A stretch of DNA of 64,000 bases from Halobaculum magnesiiphilum (GTDB lineage Archaea; Halobacteriota; Halobacteria; Halobacteriales; Haloferacaceae). The position numbers and the translations under genes were made by a program. The notes under the pieces are model-generated. The model had not been told where the DNA came from. It searched no databases and saw only the letters and a list, made by a program, of their open reading frames with translations. The stretch is taken from positions 2,232,001 to 2,296,000 of the forward strand of contig NZ_CP081958.1 in assembly GCF_019823105.1 (NCBI RefSeq). Direction: 5' to 3'. Shown here piece by piece: positions 34,862 through 42,993 of the stretch. Each line of letters begins with the position of its first letter. Positions within the stretch are counted from its first letter, which is position 1.

Positions 34862-35875
34862 GTGGACAGACGGACGTTGGTCACCGCGGCGTTGGCCCTC
34901 CTGGCGGTGCTCGCGCTTGGCGTCGCCGCCGCGACGCTCGACTCGGCGACGACGACCGCGAGCGACGGCTTCGGGGCGGGCTCCGCAACGGACGAGTCCG
35001 GCATCGGCGCCGAGGACGAGGGCGCCGCCGACCTCGGCGGCGACGGGCCGTCCGGGGAGGCGAGCCTCAGTGTGAGCATCTGCGTCGAGTTCCTCACCAG
35101 ACCGGGCGTACAGATCGCCTTACTCGCGGGCGTCGGGCTGTTCCTCGCGGCGATGTACCGGACGAACCGCTCGTGGCTCCTCAGCGGCATGTTCGTCTCG
35201 GCGGCGCTGTTCCCGCTGGGCGTGCTGTACCTGGGGCTGATCTCCTGCGGGTCGGAGCCGACCGATATCGCCGTCGGCGCCGCCCAGTCGGCCGTCGAGA
35301 ACGCCTCGCTACTCCCCTCCGGCGGCGGGTCCGCGGGCGCGAACGCCGCCGGCGAGGCGCTCTCGGCGCCGACGGCCATCGTCGGGCTGCTGTTGGTCGT
35401 CGCGATCCTCGGGAGCGTCCTCCTGCTGTTCGTCTCCACCGGCGACGACGACGACGAACTCGCCGACGAACCCCCGGAGCCGCCGGGCCCCGAGCGCCGG
35501 CGCGAGGTCGGCGCCCGCGCGGGCGAGGCGGCCGACCGATTGGAGTCCGACGCCGACCTGGAGAACGAGGTGTACCGCGCGTGGCGCGAGATGACGGGCG
35601 CGCTGGCGGTCGAGAACCCCCGGTCGACGACGCCCGCGGAGTTCGCGGCCGCGGCCGTCGACGCCGGGATGGCCCGCGAGGACGTGACCGCGCTCACGGA
35701 CCTGTTCGAGGCCGTTCGCTACGGCGACGAACCGGCGACCCCCGAGCGCGAGCGCGAGGCCGTCGCCGCGTTGCGCCGGATCGAGGAGGCGTACGCCGAC
35801 GGCGACCTCCCGGGCGACGACGCCGGCGGCGACACGAGTCCCGACGGCCGACACGGCGGGGGTGGCCGGCGGTGA
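34862..35875 (+). CDS. DUF4129 membrane protein
   Basis: 337 aa from GTG. An N-terminal transmembrane segment or signal (about 8-26), two central segments (about 80-125), another near 175-195, then an acidic Pro-rich linker and the C-terminal DUF4129 domain (VYRAWREMTGALAVENPRST, TPAEFAAAAVDAGM). The family is associated with DUF58/MoxR systems, and in bacteria with transglutaminase-like proteins. First gene of a four-gene unit with 4-bp overlaps. Probably an assembly or sensing component at the membrane. Confidence 0.85.
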   Translation: MDRRTLVTAALALLAVLALGVAAATLDSATTTASDGFGAGSATDESGIGAEDEGAADLGGDGPSGEASLSVSICVEFLTRPGVQIALLAGVGLFLAAMYRTNRSWLLSGMFVSAALFPLGVLYLGLISCGSEPTDIAVGAAQSAVENASLLPSGGGSAGANAAGEALSAPTAIVGLLLVVAILGSVLLLFVSTGDDDDELADEPPEPPGPERRREVGARAGEAADRLESDADLENEVYRAWREMTGALAVENPRSTTPAEFAAAAVDAGMAREDVTALTDLFEAVRYGDEPATPEREREAVAALRRIEEAYADGDLPGDDAGGDTSPDGRHGGGGRR

Positions 35876-36450
35876 GAGCCGTCGCCGCCCTCGGCGTCGC
35901 CGCGGTCGCGTTCGGCTTCGTGGTCGTCGTCCAGCGCGGGCTCGCGGGGCTGTTCGACCTGACGTACGTGTTCGTCACCGGCGCGGGCGTGCTCGCGCTC
36001 GTGCAGGGGATCCGGTACGCGAACGAGGCCCGCACGGTCGAGCACCGCGCCACCGAGACGGGCGATCCCGAGGACCGCTACGAGGTGCCCGTCCCCGGCG
36101 ACGACGACGACGAACTGATCTCCCGTGGGGGGTTCTCCCGCGCCAGCATCAAGCGCCGCCGGGAGTTCCACCATCACCTCCGTGAGGTCGCCGAGGAGAC
36201 GCTTCGCGCCCGCGGCGACTACGCGGACGGCGAGGTCGCCGACGCCGTCGACGACGGCACCTGGACGGACGACCCGGTCGCCGCGTGGTTCCTCGGAACG
36301 GACATCTCCCCGCCACCGAGAGCGCGCCTGCGGCGGCTGCTCGGCGCGGACGCGGAGTTCCGCTACGGCGTCGTCCACACCGTCGACGCGCTCTCGGCCG
36401 CCGGCGCCGAGGGCGGCGCCCTCGATACGCTCTCGGGGGTGGATCGGTGA
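35872..36450 (+). CDS. Membrane protein of DUF4129-DUF58 cluster (DUF7269-like)
   Basis: 192 aa, GTG start overlapping the DUF4129 stop (GTGA). Two N-terminal transmembrane segments (about 2-20, 25-45) and a cytoplasmic domain with ISRGGFSRASIKRRREFHHH, a conserved-looking basic patch. Family number tentative, from memory of haloarchaeal annotation. Position between DUF4129 and DUF58 indicates a partner in the same complex. Function unknown. Confidence 0.75.
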   Translation: MRAVAALGVAAVAFGFVVVVQRGLAGLFDLTYVFVTGAGVLALVQGIRYANEARTVEHRATETGDPEDRYEVPVPGDDDDELISRGGFSRASIKRRREFHHHLREVAEETLRARGDYADGEVADAVDDGTWTDDPVAAWFLGTDISPPPRARLRRLLGADAEFRYGVVHTVDALSAAGAEGGALDTLSGVDR

Positions 36451-37808
36451 GCGAACGCGTCTCTCGGGACCGGGGATCGGCCGACGGGTCCACCGGCGCG
36501 AACGGCCGCAACGCCGACCCGCTCGGCCGGATCCGCCCGCGCGGCGTCGTACCGACGGGGCGGTGGACGGGGATGGCCGCGCTGGCGCTCCTCCCCGTCG
36601 GGCTCGGCGTCCTGCTGCGACATCCGCCGCTCCTGTTGGTCGGCGCCCTTGGCGTCGCCTTCGCCGCGTACGCCCGCGGCGATTCCGCGCCGGACATCGA
36701 CGTGACGATCGAGCGCGACCTCTCGGATCCGACCCCCGACCCGGGCGAGGAGGTGACCGTCACGCTGCGCGTCCGCAACGAGGGCGACGGCGTGCTCCCG
36801 GACCTCCGGCTGGTCGACGGCGTGCCGGCGGCGCTGGCGACGGACGCCCCCGCGCGGCTCGGTACCGCGCTGCGACCCGGGCGGACGGCGACGGTCAGCT
36901 ACCGCGTGACGGCGATCCGGGGCGTCCACGAGTGGGACCCGGTCCACGTGCTCGCGCGCAATCCCAGCGGCTCGCGCGAGCGCGACGCCCGGCTGGACGC
37001 CGGGGGCGCGACGACGCTCCGGTGTACGCCGGAGCTGGAGGCGTCGGCGTCGCTGCCCCTCCGTGGGCTTACGACCGTCTACTCGGGGCGCGTGCCCACG
37101 GACGTGGGCGGGTCCGGGATCGAGTTCCACTCCACGCGGGAGTACCGCCACGGCGACCCCGCCAAGCGAGTGAACTGGGCCCGGTACGCCCGCAGCGGCG
37201 AGCTCTCGACGCTGGAGTTCCGCGAGGAGCGCGCGGCGACGGTCGTCGTCTGCATCGACGCCCGCGAGGAGGCGTACCTCGCGCCGGACGCGGAGTCGCC
37301 CAACGCCGTCGAGCGGAGCGTCGAGGCGGCCTCGCAGGCGGTGCCCGCGCTGCTGGACAGCGGCGACCGCGTCGGCGTCGCCGCGTTCGGCCCCGGCGAC
37401 TGCCGGCTCGACCCCGGCGTCGGCGACGACCACGCCGCCCGCGCCCGCGAGCTGCTGGCGACCCACCCCGCGCTGGCGCCGACGCCGACCGACGAGCGCT
37501 TCCTCCCGACGACGTGGGTGCGTCGCTTCCGACGGTGGCTCCCCGCGGACGCGCAGGTGTTGTTCTGCACGCCCCTGCCCGACGACTACGCCGCGACGGT
37601 CGCCCGCCGGCTCGACGCCTACGGCCACGCGGTCACGGTGATCTCCCCGGACTCGACGGCCGACGACACGCCGGGCCACCGCCTCGCCGGCATCGAGCGG
37701 GCGAATCGGCTCTCGCGGCTCCGCTCGGCCGGCATCCGCGTGATCGACTGGGGAGAGGAGTCGCTGGCGACCGAGTTGGAGCGCGCGGCCGCGCGGTGGT
37801 CGCGATGA
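36447..37808 (+). CDS. DUF58 domain protein (VWA-like)
   Basis: 453 aa, GTG start overlapping the previous stop. Two transmembrane segments (about 40-75), an Ig-like beta domain (about 85-185), then DUF58 with the signature GIEFHSTREYRHGDPAKRVN followed by WARYARSGEL and a von Willebrand A-like fold (VVVCIDAREE at the MIDAS position). Works with MoxR ATPases as a chaperone-like module in metal insertion or envelope maintenance. The MoxR partner is encoded convergently 510 bp downstream. Confidence 0.9.
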   Translation: MSERVSRDRGSADGSTGANGRNADPLGRIRPRGVVPTGRWTGMAALALLPVGLGVLLRHPPLLLVGALGVAFAAYARGDSAPDIDVTIERDLSDPTPDPGEEVTVTLRVRNEGDGVLPDLRLVDGVPAALATDAPARLGTALRPGRTATVSYRVTAIRGVHEWDPVHVLARNPSGSRERDARLDAGGATTLRCTPELEASASLPLRGLTTVYSGRVPTDVGGSGIEFHSTREYRHGDPAKRVNWARYARSGELSTLEFREERAATVVVCIDAREEAYLAPDAESPNAVERSVEAASQAVPALLDSGDRVGVAAFGPGDCRLDPGVGDDHAARARELLATHPALAPTPTDERFLPTTWVRRFRRWLPADAQVLFCTPLPDDYAATVARRLDAYGHAVTVISPDSTADDTPGHRLAGIERANRLSRLRSAGIRVIDWGEESLATELERAAARWSR

Positions 37809-38299
37809 CGGTCACGCGCAAGCCGCCCCGGCTGGGCGTCGCGCTCGCGGCGCTGGCGTCGGCCCTCGGCGCGGCGGCGCTCGGGCTCACGTCGCCCCCG
37901 GCTGGCGGTCTCGGCGCGGCCGGCGTCGCGCTCGTCGCCGTCGGCACGCTCGTCGGATCGCGGCGCGTGCTGGGTGCCGGCGCGGCGGCGCTCGCGACGG
38001 GCGTCCTGCTGGCCGGCGGGGTCTCGGGGGCCGGGCCGGGAACGCTGCTCGTCGGCGGCCTCGCGGCGGCGCTGTCATGGGATCTGGGCGAGCACGCGCT
38101 CGGGCTCGGGGAACAACTGGGTCGCGAGACGGACGTGACCAGAAACGTCGCGACCCACGCGGCCGGCTCGGTCGCCGTCGGCGCCGTCGCCGCCGCGGTG
38201 TCGTTCGGCGTCTACGTCGCCGCCGCGGGCGGACAGCCGGTCGTCGCGCTCGTGTTCCTGCTGGTCGGGGCGATCGCGTTGGTGAGCGCGGTTCGGTGA
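37805..38299 (+). CDS. Small membrane protein of DUF58 cluster (DUF7519-like)
   Basis: 164 aa, ATG overlapping the DUF58 stop. About five short Ala/Gly-rich hydrophobic segments, with a conserved-looking loop SWDLGEHALGLGEQLGRET in the middle. Ends the four-gene operon 18 bp before the convergent MoxR gene. Function unknown; family number tentative. Confidence 0.75.
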   Translation: MTVTRKPPRLGVALAALASALGAAALGLTSPPAGGLGAAGVALVAVGTLVGSRRVLGAGAAALATGVLLAGGVSGAGPGTLLVGGLAAALSWDLGEHALGLGEQLGRETDVTRNVATHAAGSVAVGAVAAAVSFGVYVAAAGGQPVVALVFLLVGAIALVSAVR

Positions 38300-38317
38300 G
38301 AACCGACCGGTCCCCGA

Positions 38318-39298
38318 CTACTCCGCGGGCTCCGTCCCGGTTTCGGCGTCGCGAACGGTCGGCACCTCGACGCGGTCGAGCACGGCTCGGAGCACGTCGG
38401 TCTTCGCCACGTCGTCGACCTTCGCGTCCGGCGTGAGCACCAGTCGGTGCGCGAGCACCGGCGTCGCGACGCGCTTCACGTCGTCGGGCGTGACGTACTC
38501 GCGGCCCGCGAGCGTCGCCGCCGCCCGAGCCGTCTCGAACAGCCGTTGGGTGCCCCGAGGGGACACCCCGACCTCGACGCGTCGGTCCCCCCGGGTGGCG
38601 CGCGTCACGGCGGCCATGTACTCCAGCAGGTCGTCGTGGACGCGGACGGACTCGGGGGCCTCGCGGGCCCCCAGCACCCGCCCTTCGTCGAGCACCGGAT
38701 CGACGCTCGGGTCCTGTTCGCCGCGGCCGGCGCGGCGGCGCAGGAGCTCGATCTCCCCGTCGAGATCCGGGTAGCCCATCGACGTTTTCACCGTGAACCG
38801 GTCGAGTTGCGCCTCCGGCAGCGGGAAGTTCCCCGACTGCTCGACGGGGTTCTGGGTCGCGATGAGGAAGAACGGCTCCGGGAGCTCGTAGGTCGTGCCG
38901 TCGACGGTCACCTGCTCTTCCTCCATCGCCTCCAGCAGCGCCGCCTGCGTCTTCGGCGGCGCGCGGTTGATCTCGTCGGCGAGGACGACGTTCGCGAAGA
39001 TCGGCCCCTCCGAGAACTCGAACTCCGCGGTGCCCTCGTCGTAGACGGTGGTGCCGGTCACGTCCGAGGGGAGGAGATCCGGGGTGAACTGCACGCGCGA
39101 GAACGACAGCCCCAGCGCCGTCGCCATCGACCGCGCGGTGAGCGTCTTGCCCGTGCCGGGCACGTCCTCGATGAGCACGTGCCCGCGGGAGAGCAGGCCC
39201 AGGAGGATGTCCTCGAAGAAGGCGTCGTCGGCGACGATCGCGGCGCGGAGGGTGTCGAGCACGTCCTCGCAGGCCGCGCTCGCGTCGGGAACGTCCAT
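38318..39298 (-). CDS. MoxR-type AAA+ ATPase
   Basis: 326 aa. Walker A EDVPGTGKTLTARSMA, Walker B VVLADEINRAPPKTQAALLE, sensor ATQNPVEQSGNFPLPEAQLD with the MoxR signature, and arginine finger region LDRFTVKTSMGYPD. C-terminal lid domain follows. Functions with DUF58 proteins. Unusually for operon partners it is convergent rather than co-directional with the DUF58 gene, so it has separate promoter control. Confidence 0.93.
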   Translation of the reverse strand: MDVPDASAACEDVLDTLRAAIVADDAFFEDILLGLLSRGHVLIEDVPGTGKTLTARSMATALGLSFSRVQFTPDLLPSDVTGTTVYDEGTAEFEFSEGPIFANVVLADEINRAPPKTQAALLEAMEEEQVTVDGTTYELPEPFFLIATQNPVEQSGNFPLPEAQLDRFTVKTSMGYPDLDGEIELLRRRAGRGEQDPSVDPVLDEGRVLGAREAPESVRVHDDLLEYMAAVTRATRGDRRVEVGVSPRGTQRLFETARAAATLAGREYVTPDDVKRVATPVLAHRLVLTPDAKVDDVAKTDVLRAVLDRVEVPTVRDAETGTEPAE

Positions 39299-39407
39299 GT
39301 TCGGTTGGGGTGTTCGACCGGCAAGAAGCCTCGGGGTTCGGTGAGGCGTGGCACACGGTCGATCGAACCGAAACGGTTTACAGGCTGACCGCCCGACGTG
39401 AAGGTGA

Positions 39408-39492
39408 GCCGAGGTAGCCTAGCCTGGCCAAGGCGGCAGATTCGAAATCTGCTGTCCATTCGGACTCGGGAGTTCAAATCTCTCCCTCGGCG
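39408..39492 (+). tRNA. tRNA-Ser (anticodon CGA)
   Basis: 85 nt. Acceptor GCCGAGG pairs with CCTCGGC; discriminator G. D arm TAGCCTAGCCTGGCCAAGGCG; anticodon stem GCAGA/TCTGC with loop TTCGAAA (anticodon CGA); long variable arm GTCCATTCGGAC; T loop TTCAAAT with a GGGAG/CTCTC stem including one G-U pair. CCA is not encoded. No intron. Reads UCG serine codons. Partial copies of its 3' end follow downstream. Confidence 0.93.
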
Positions 39493-40075
39493 CTTCTACG
39501 AGACGCACCGTGACGAGCGACGAGCAATGCGTGGCCGAGCGGAGTGAGGCCACGACGCGAACGGCGAACGGAGTGAGCCGTGAGCGGAGCGAGTCGCGAG
39601 GAACCGCGCCGACGTGAACGGTTTTGCGGAGAGATTTGAGCAGGGAGTGAAGCGAGCGGACGCGAGCGGAACGACCGGGTTCAAATCTCTCCCTCGGCGC
39701 TTTTCGCGCGAACAAGACTGCGAGAGTCCTCCGTGGCTCTCGCACCCGTGAGCGCGAAACGACTTCCGGAGGGATTTGAACACGGAAGTCGCAGCGCCGA
39801 GCGAACGAAGTGAGCGACCGACCGTCTCGGCGAAGTTCAAACCTCGCTCCTGGTGGAATTCCGACGATACAGGCCGTGAGCGTAGCGACAACGCCGATCC
39901 GAGCCGATCCCGTCCGGAAGACGAAACTCACACTATACACTGTTATTCGCGATATAGAATCAATCTCGGTCGCCCTGAGTTGACCGTCGCCCCGGCGCCT
40001 GTCGAGTCCAAGCGTTCCGGCGGCACCACTGGGCGGCAGCTCTGCGAGAAAACGGGGGAAGCCGGTCGCGCCGAT
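39493..40075. repeat. Chain of tRNA-Ser 3'-end copies and short palindromes
   Basis: A 24-bp copy of the tRNA T-arm and acceptor end (39472-39495 in the tRNA) recurs exactly at 39679-39702. Inverted partial copies start GGAGAGATTTGAGC (about 39628) and GGAGGGATTTGAAC (about 39769), each facing a direct copy, the last being GTTCAAACCTCGCTCC (about 39834). Between them are short hairpins with loops GAGCGGAGTGA or GAACGGAGTGA and many GAGCGAANGAAGTGAGCGA words. No protein gene is supported here; open frames on both strands are repeat artefacts. Looks like remnants of repeated tRNA-end insertion or an extragenic repeat family. Confidence 0.6.
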
Positions 40076-40549
40076 TCAGGCGTCCTCGACGGCCGCCAGC
40101 AACTCCCCGTAGTCGGGTTCGTTCGTGGGGTCGTCGGCGACCCAGTCGTAGGCGACCCGTCCGTCGTCGTCGAGAACGAACACGGCGCGGTTGGCGACGT
40201 CGTACAGCCCGAGATCTGGGATGTCCATCGAGAGGTCGTACGCCTCGATGGCGTCACCGGCCATGTCGCTGACGAGGTCGAACTCGAGATCGTACTCGTC
40301 GGCGAACGCGCCCTGTGAGAACGCCGAGTCGGCGCTCACGCCGAACAGCGTCGCGTCGGCGGCCGCGAGGTCGGCGTGGTGCTCCCGCAGGGCGACCATC
40401 TCGTTGGAGCACGGCGGCGTGAACGCGCCGGGGAAGAACGCGAGCACGACCGGCCCCTCGCCGAGGTGGTCGTCGAGGTCGAACGACTCGTGGTCGCTAC
40501 CCTTGTACGTCGCGGTGAACGTCGGCGCGGCGTCTCCTTGCGACACCAT
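40076..40549 (-). CDS. Peroxiredoxin/redoxin domain protein
   Basis: 157 aa from ATG 40549 (an upstream in-frame start adds six residues). AhpC/TSA thioredoxin fold; peroxidatic site FFPGAFTPPCSNEMVALREH with a single Cys (PPCSNE rather than TPVCT). No other Cys, so a 1-Cys or partner-resolved mechanism. Reduces peroxides with a haloarchaeal thiol donor. Monocistronic. Confidence 0.88.
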   Translation of the reverse strand: MVSQGDAAPTFTATYKGSDHESFDLDDHLGEGPVVLAFFPGAFTPPCSNEMVALREHHADLAAADATLFGVSADSAFSQGAFADEYDLEFDLVSDMAGDAIEAYDLSMDIPDLGLYDVANRAVFVLDDDGRVAYDWVADDPTNEPDYGELLAAVEDA

Positions 40550-40621
40550 GACGACGGATCGTATCACCGCGTGGATAGTAAATCCTCCTCGGTTGTGTAC
40601 CGCACGACGCCGACGGGCGCG

Positions 40622-40951
40622 TCACTCCCCGCCGTCGGCGTACGCGTCGAGCCTTCCCGGGTCGCCGTCGTCGCCGCCGCGGAGGCGTCGCCGTCGCTTG
40701 TCGTAGGCCCCGTCGAGGTCGAGCAGTTGGCGCTGTCGGGAGACGAGGTACCCGTCGACCTCGCTGTTGTCGGCGGGGTGGGCGGCGTGGATCCACACCG
40801 GGCGGTCGGCGCCCGTCGAGAGCCCGTCGGCCCACGCCTCCGCGGCGCCGCGGTCGCCGAACTCCCGGCGGGTGCCGTCCCGCAGCACCGCGTGGCCGAC
40901 CGCCGCGTTCGCCTTGCGCGCGGACGGCTTCACCTCGACCAGGTAGCTCAC
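40622..40951 (-). CDS. Small conserved haloarchaeal protein (DUF7528-like)
   Basis: 109 aa from GTG 40951-40949, selected because ATTTATC (40974-40980, minus strand) lies 26 bp upstream, the leaderless spacing; a longer frame would begin upstream of this promoter. Begins VSYLVEVKPSARKANAAVGH, then a small alpha/beta fold with VWIHAAHPADN, ending in an Arg-rich tail and acidic end. Function unknown; family number tentative. Confidence 0.75.
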   Translation of the reverse strand: MSYLVEVKPSARKANAAVGHAVLRDGTRREFGDRGAAEAWADGLSTGADRPVWIHAAHPADNSEVDGYLVSRQRQLLDLDGAYDKRRRRLRGGDDGDPGRLDAYADGGE

Positions 40952-40972
40952 GCCCCCGCATAGTACGGCATC

Positions 40973-40981
40973 CGATAAATA
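40973..40981 (-). promoter_or_regulatory. TATA-type promoter of DUF7528-like gene
   Basis: Minus strand ATTTATCGG, 26 bp before the GTG start; decides the short start of that gene. Confidence 0.5.
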
Positions 40982-41045
40982 CGTCCGGAGTTCCGACGGC
41001 GTCGCGGCCGCGGTTTCCACATCCCCGGCGGTTCGCCCGACCGCG

Positions 41046-41411
41046 TCACAGCAAGTGCGAGAAGTTCCACAGCCCGATCAGCCCGAACCACGTCGCGCAG
41101 CCGAGATACACCGCCGCGCGGAGCCCGGGCACGTACCAGTCGGGGGTCTCGCCGCCGACGAGGCGGTCGATGAGGACGCCCGACTCGGCGAGGAGGCCGA
41201 CGATCACCATCGTGATCACGGTGAGCAGCGCCATCCCCCCGACGGGACCGAGCCACGCCATCAGCGCCCGCGAGAGCGGCACCGACTCGCGCACGGAGTC
41301 CGAAAGGTGGAGCACCACCACCGTCGAGACGGCGTCCAGGCCCTTCCCGACGAGCAGCGCACCCGCCAGCGTCGCTCGGCGCATGACCGACGCTTGGGCG
41401 TGATCTGTCAT
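41046..41411 (-). CDS. Small multi-pass membrane protein, unknown
   Basis: 121 aa, three or four hydrophobic segments (about 12-34, 52-75, 95-115). Contains GKGLDAVSTVVVLHLSDSVRE, with Asp and Glu residues at membrane borders, and ends GLWNFSHLL. A palindrome-like GGTATACGGTATCC lies just upstream of the ATG; if it is the TATA box, Met10 would be the start instead. No family recognised. Confidence 0.7.
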   Translation of the reverse strand: MTDHAQASVMRRATLAGALLVGKGLDAVSTVVVLHLSDSVRESVPLSRALMAWLGPVGGMALLTVITMVIVGLLAESGVLIDRLVGGETPDWYVPGLRAAVYLGCATWFGLIGLWNFSHLL

Positions 41412-41451
41412 AACGGTATACGGTATCCGCGTCGGCGACGTGGGGGGCCGG

Positions 41452-41832
41452 CTATTCGACGACCTCGACGATGTCCCCGGGCTCCACGTCCTCCGCGGCG
41501 CCGGCCGGCAGCTCGATGATCGTGTCCGCGGTGCCCCAGCCGAGCCCGACCCACGGCCGGAGGCGCTTCGCCTTCGTCACCTCGCCGTCGACGAGCCAGA
41601 GCGCGTCGATGGCGAACGGGACGAACAGCATGTGGAGGCTCCGCGAGTCGGCCTCCTCGAACGGGAACACGAGCGCGTAGTCGTCGGGAACCGACCGACG
41701 GAACATCAGCCCGCGCGCCTGCGACCCGAACGAATCGGCCACGTCGACGTCCGTCGCGAGGACGTGCTCGCGCGGCGCCGACGGCGCCTCGTTCTCCGGG
41801 TCGATGGCCGCGGACCGGTGGATCACTCGCAC
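41452..41832 (-). CDS. DUF192 family protein
   Basis: 126 aa from GTG 41832 (a second GTG two codons on is equally possible). DUF192 core: VADSFGSQARGLMFRRSVPD (the RGLMFR motif), LVFPFEEADSRSLHMLFVPF, IDALWLVDGEV and WGTADTIIELPAG. Members are small beta-barrel proteins, often secreted or membrane-attached in bacteria; biochemical role unknown. The longer open frame upstream is not supported by family features. Confidence 0.88.
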   Translation of the reverse strand: MRVIHRSAAIDPENEAPSAPREHVLATDVDVADSFGSQARGLMFRRSVPDDYALVFPFEEADSRSLHMLFVPFAIDALWLVDGEVTKAKRLRPWVGLGWGTADTIIELPAGAAEDVEPGDIVEVVE

Positions 41833-42068
41833 GGGGCGTGGTGGACGGGCCGGGGGTATGAACGTATCCGTTCGCGCGATCGCGCTCGCGACGCGCGCAA
41901 CCTGCACGCCGCTCTCGTCGTGTCGTCGCCCTGTCGTGGATCGTGATCCATCCATATATCTACCGAGATCGAACGAATACATGCGATTTTCCCGAACAGC
42001 GATTACACACAAAAACCGTACGACGGCGAGACGAAACGGAACTCTACCGACGCCGAACGACCGCGGGG

Positions 42069-42077
42069 CTTATTATC
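42069..42077 (+). promoter_or_regulatory. TATA-type promoter of zinc-ribbon gene
   Basis: CTTATTATC centred 27 bp before ATG 42100; leaderless spacing. Confidence 0.5.
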
Positions 42078-42099
42078 GTGTGCATCGTTACCATGATCC

Positions 42100-42243
42100 A
42101 TGCGTCCGGACCCATACCACACCGGGACGGTGCGCGTCTTCGAGTGCCGGACGTGCTCGGCGCGCATCGAGGCGGAGCACAGCCCGAGCGCCTGTCCAGA
42201 GTGCGGCGGCGACCTGCAGGACATCAGCGTCCCGCGGGAGTGA
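42100..42243 (+). CDS. 47-aa rubrerythrin-like zinc-ribbon protein
   Basis: A very small gene. MRPDPYHTGTVRVFECRTCS starts the protein; two zinc knuckles, ECRTCSAR and ACPECGGD, give a CxxC...CxxC ribbon with a short loop. Ends DLQDISVPRE. A TATA box 27 bp upstream and a clean TGA support it as real. Such micro-zinc-finger proteins are abundant in haloarchaea and often regulate metabolism or stress responses; target unknown. Convergent promoters nearby: the DUF192 gene is transcribed away. Confidence 0.8.
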   Translation: MRPDPYHTGTVRVFECRTCSARIEAEHSPSACPECGGDLQDISVPRE

Positions 42244-42290
42244 TCCTGCGGGAGTGATCGTTTTTACCCGAGCGCGACGCGAGTTCCCGT

Positions 42291-42878
42291 ATGGAGCGGA
42301 CGCCAGACGGGACGCCGGTCGGCGTCGACGACCCCTACGAGTTCGCCGGCCGGTGTGACCACCTGACGGGCGACGGTCGCTGTCGCTTCGCGCTCGAACG
42401 CGCCGGCGACGACCGCGAGTTCGCGGCCGAGCGGCGCCGCGTCGACTATGCCTGCGTCGCCGCCGACGAGGACGCCGACTGGCGCGACTGCCCGCACTAC
42501 CGGTCGACGACCGACGCGAAGGCGTGCGCGCGGTGTGGGCTGGAGGAGGTCCGGATCGCCCACGACGACCGCCGCCCACTCGTCGAGGAGCACCACCTCT
42601 CGTACGGGGCGGGCGCGGCGGAGGGAGGACGCGCGGATGGACCGGAGCGATCGCCGGACAGCGAGTCGAATCGGAGCCTGTCCCACGAGATCACGGTGGG
42701 GTTGTGCCGGTGGTGTCACACGAAGGTGCACAAGTCGTTCGCCCGCGTCGACGACGACGCGAGTCCCGACCCGGAGGCGGTCGCCGAACGCGAGAGCCGC
42801 CGCGGCGACGAACTCGGCGAACTGGGCTTCTCGTCCGCCAGCGAACGCTACGGCGACGACCGCCGGGGCGACGAGTGA
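42291..42878 (+). CDS. Zinc-binding protein with HNH-like motif (DUF7097-like)
   Basis: 195 aa. Cys-rich: CDHLTGDGRCRF and a second cluster CARCGLEE...VEEHHLSYG...GLCRWCHTKVHKSF. The CxxC-HH-CxxCH order resembles the beta-beta-alpha-metal HNH nuclease fold (EEHHLSY providing the catalytic His). Acidic disordered segment between the halves. Function could be nucleic-acid binding or cleavage; not demonstrated. TATA-like GTTTTTAC 28 bp upstream supports a leaderless start. Family number tentative. Confidence 0.7.
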   Translation: MERTPDGTPVGVDDPYEFAGRCDHLTGDGRCRFALERAGDDREFAAERRRVDYACVAADEDADWRDCPHYRSTTDAKACARCGLEEVRIAHDDRRPLVEEHHLSYGAGAAEGGRADGPERSPDSESNRSLSHEITVGLCRWCHTKVHKSFARVDDDASPDPEAVAERESRRGDELGELGFSSASERYGDDRRGDE

Positions 42879-42993
42879 CGCGGACGCGACGACGAGCAGC
42901 GCAGGTCGCGACGGCGACGGCTGAGGTACGCATATCCGTGCATCGCTCGGTGAGAAGCGGGCCGCTTTTCACCACGTCCGCGCAATCCACCGT

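Noticed and set aside
39419-39940. Open frames across the tRNA-Ser downstream region
   Set aside because: They read through the tRNA gene and tRNA-derived repeats; such frames are common artefacts with no protein evidence.
40952-41020. Longer start of the DUF7528-like gene
   Set aside because: It lies upstream of the TATA element that sits 26 bp before the GTG at 40951.
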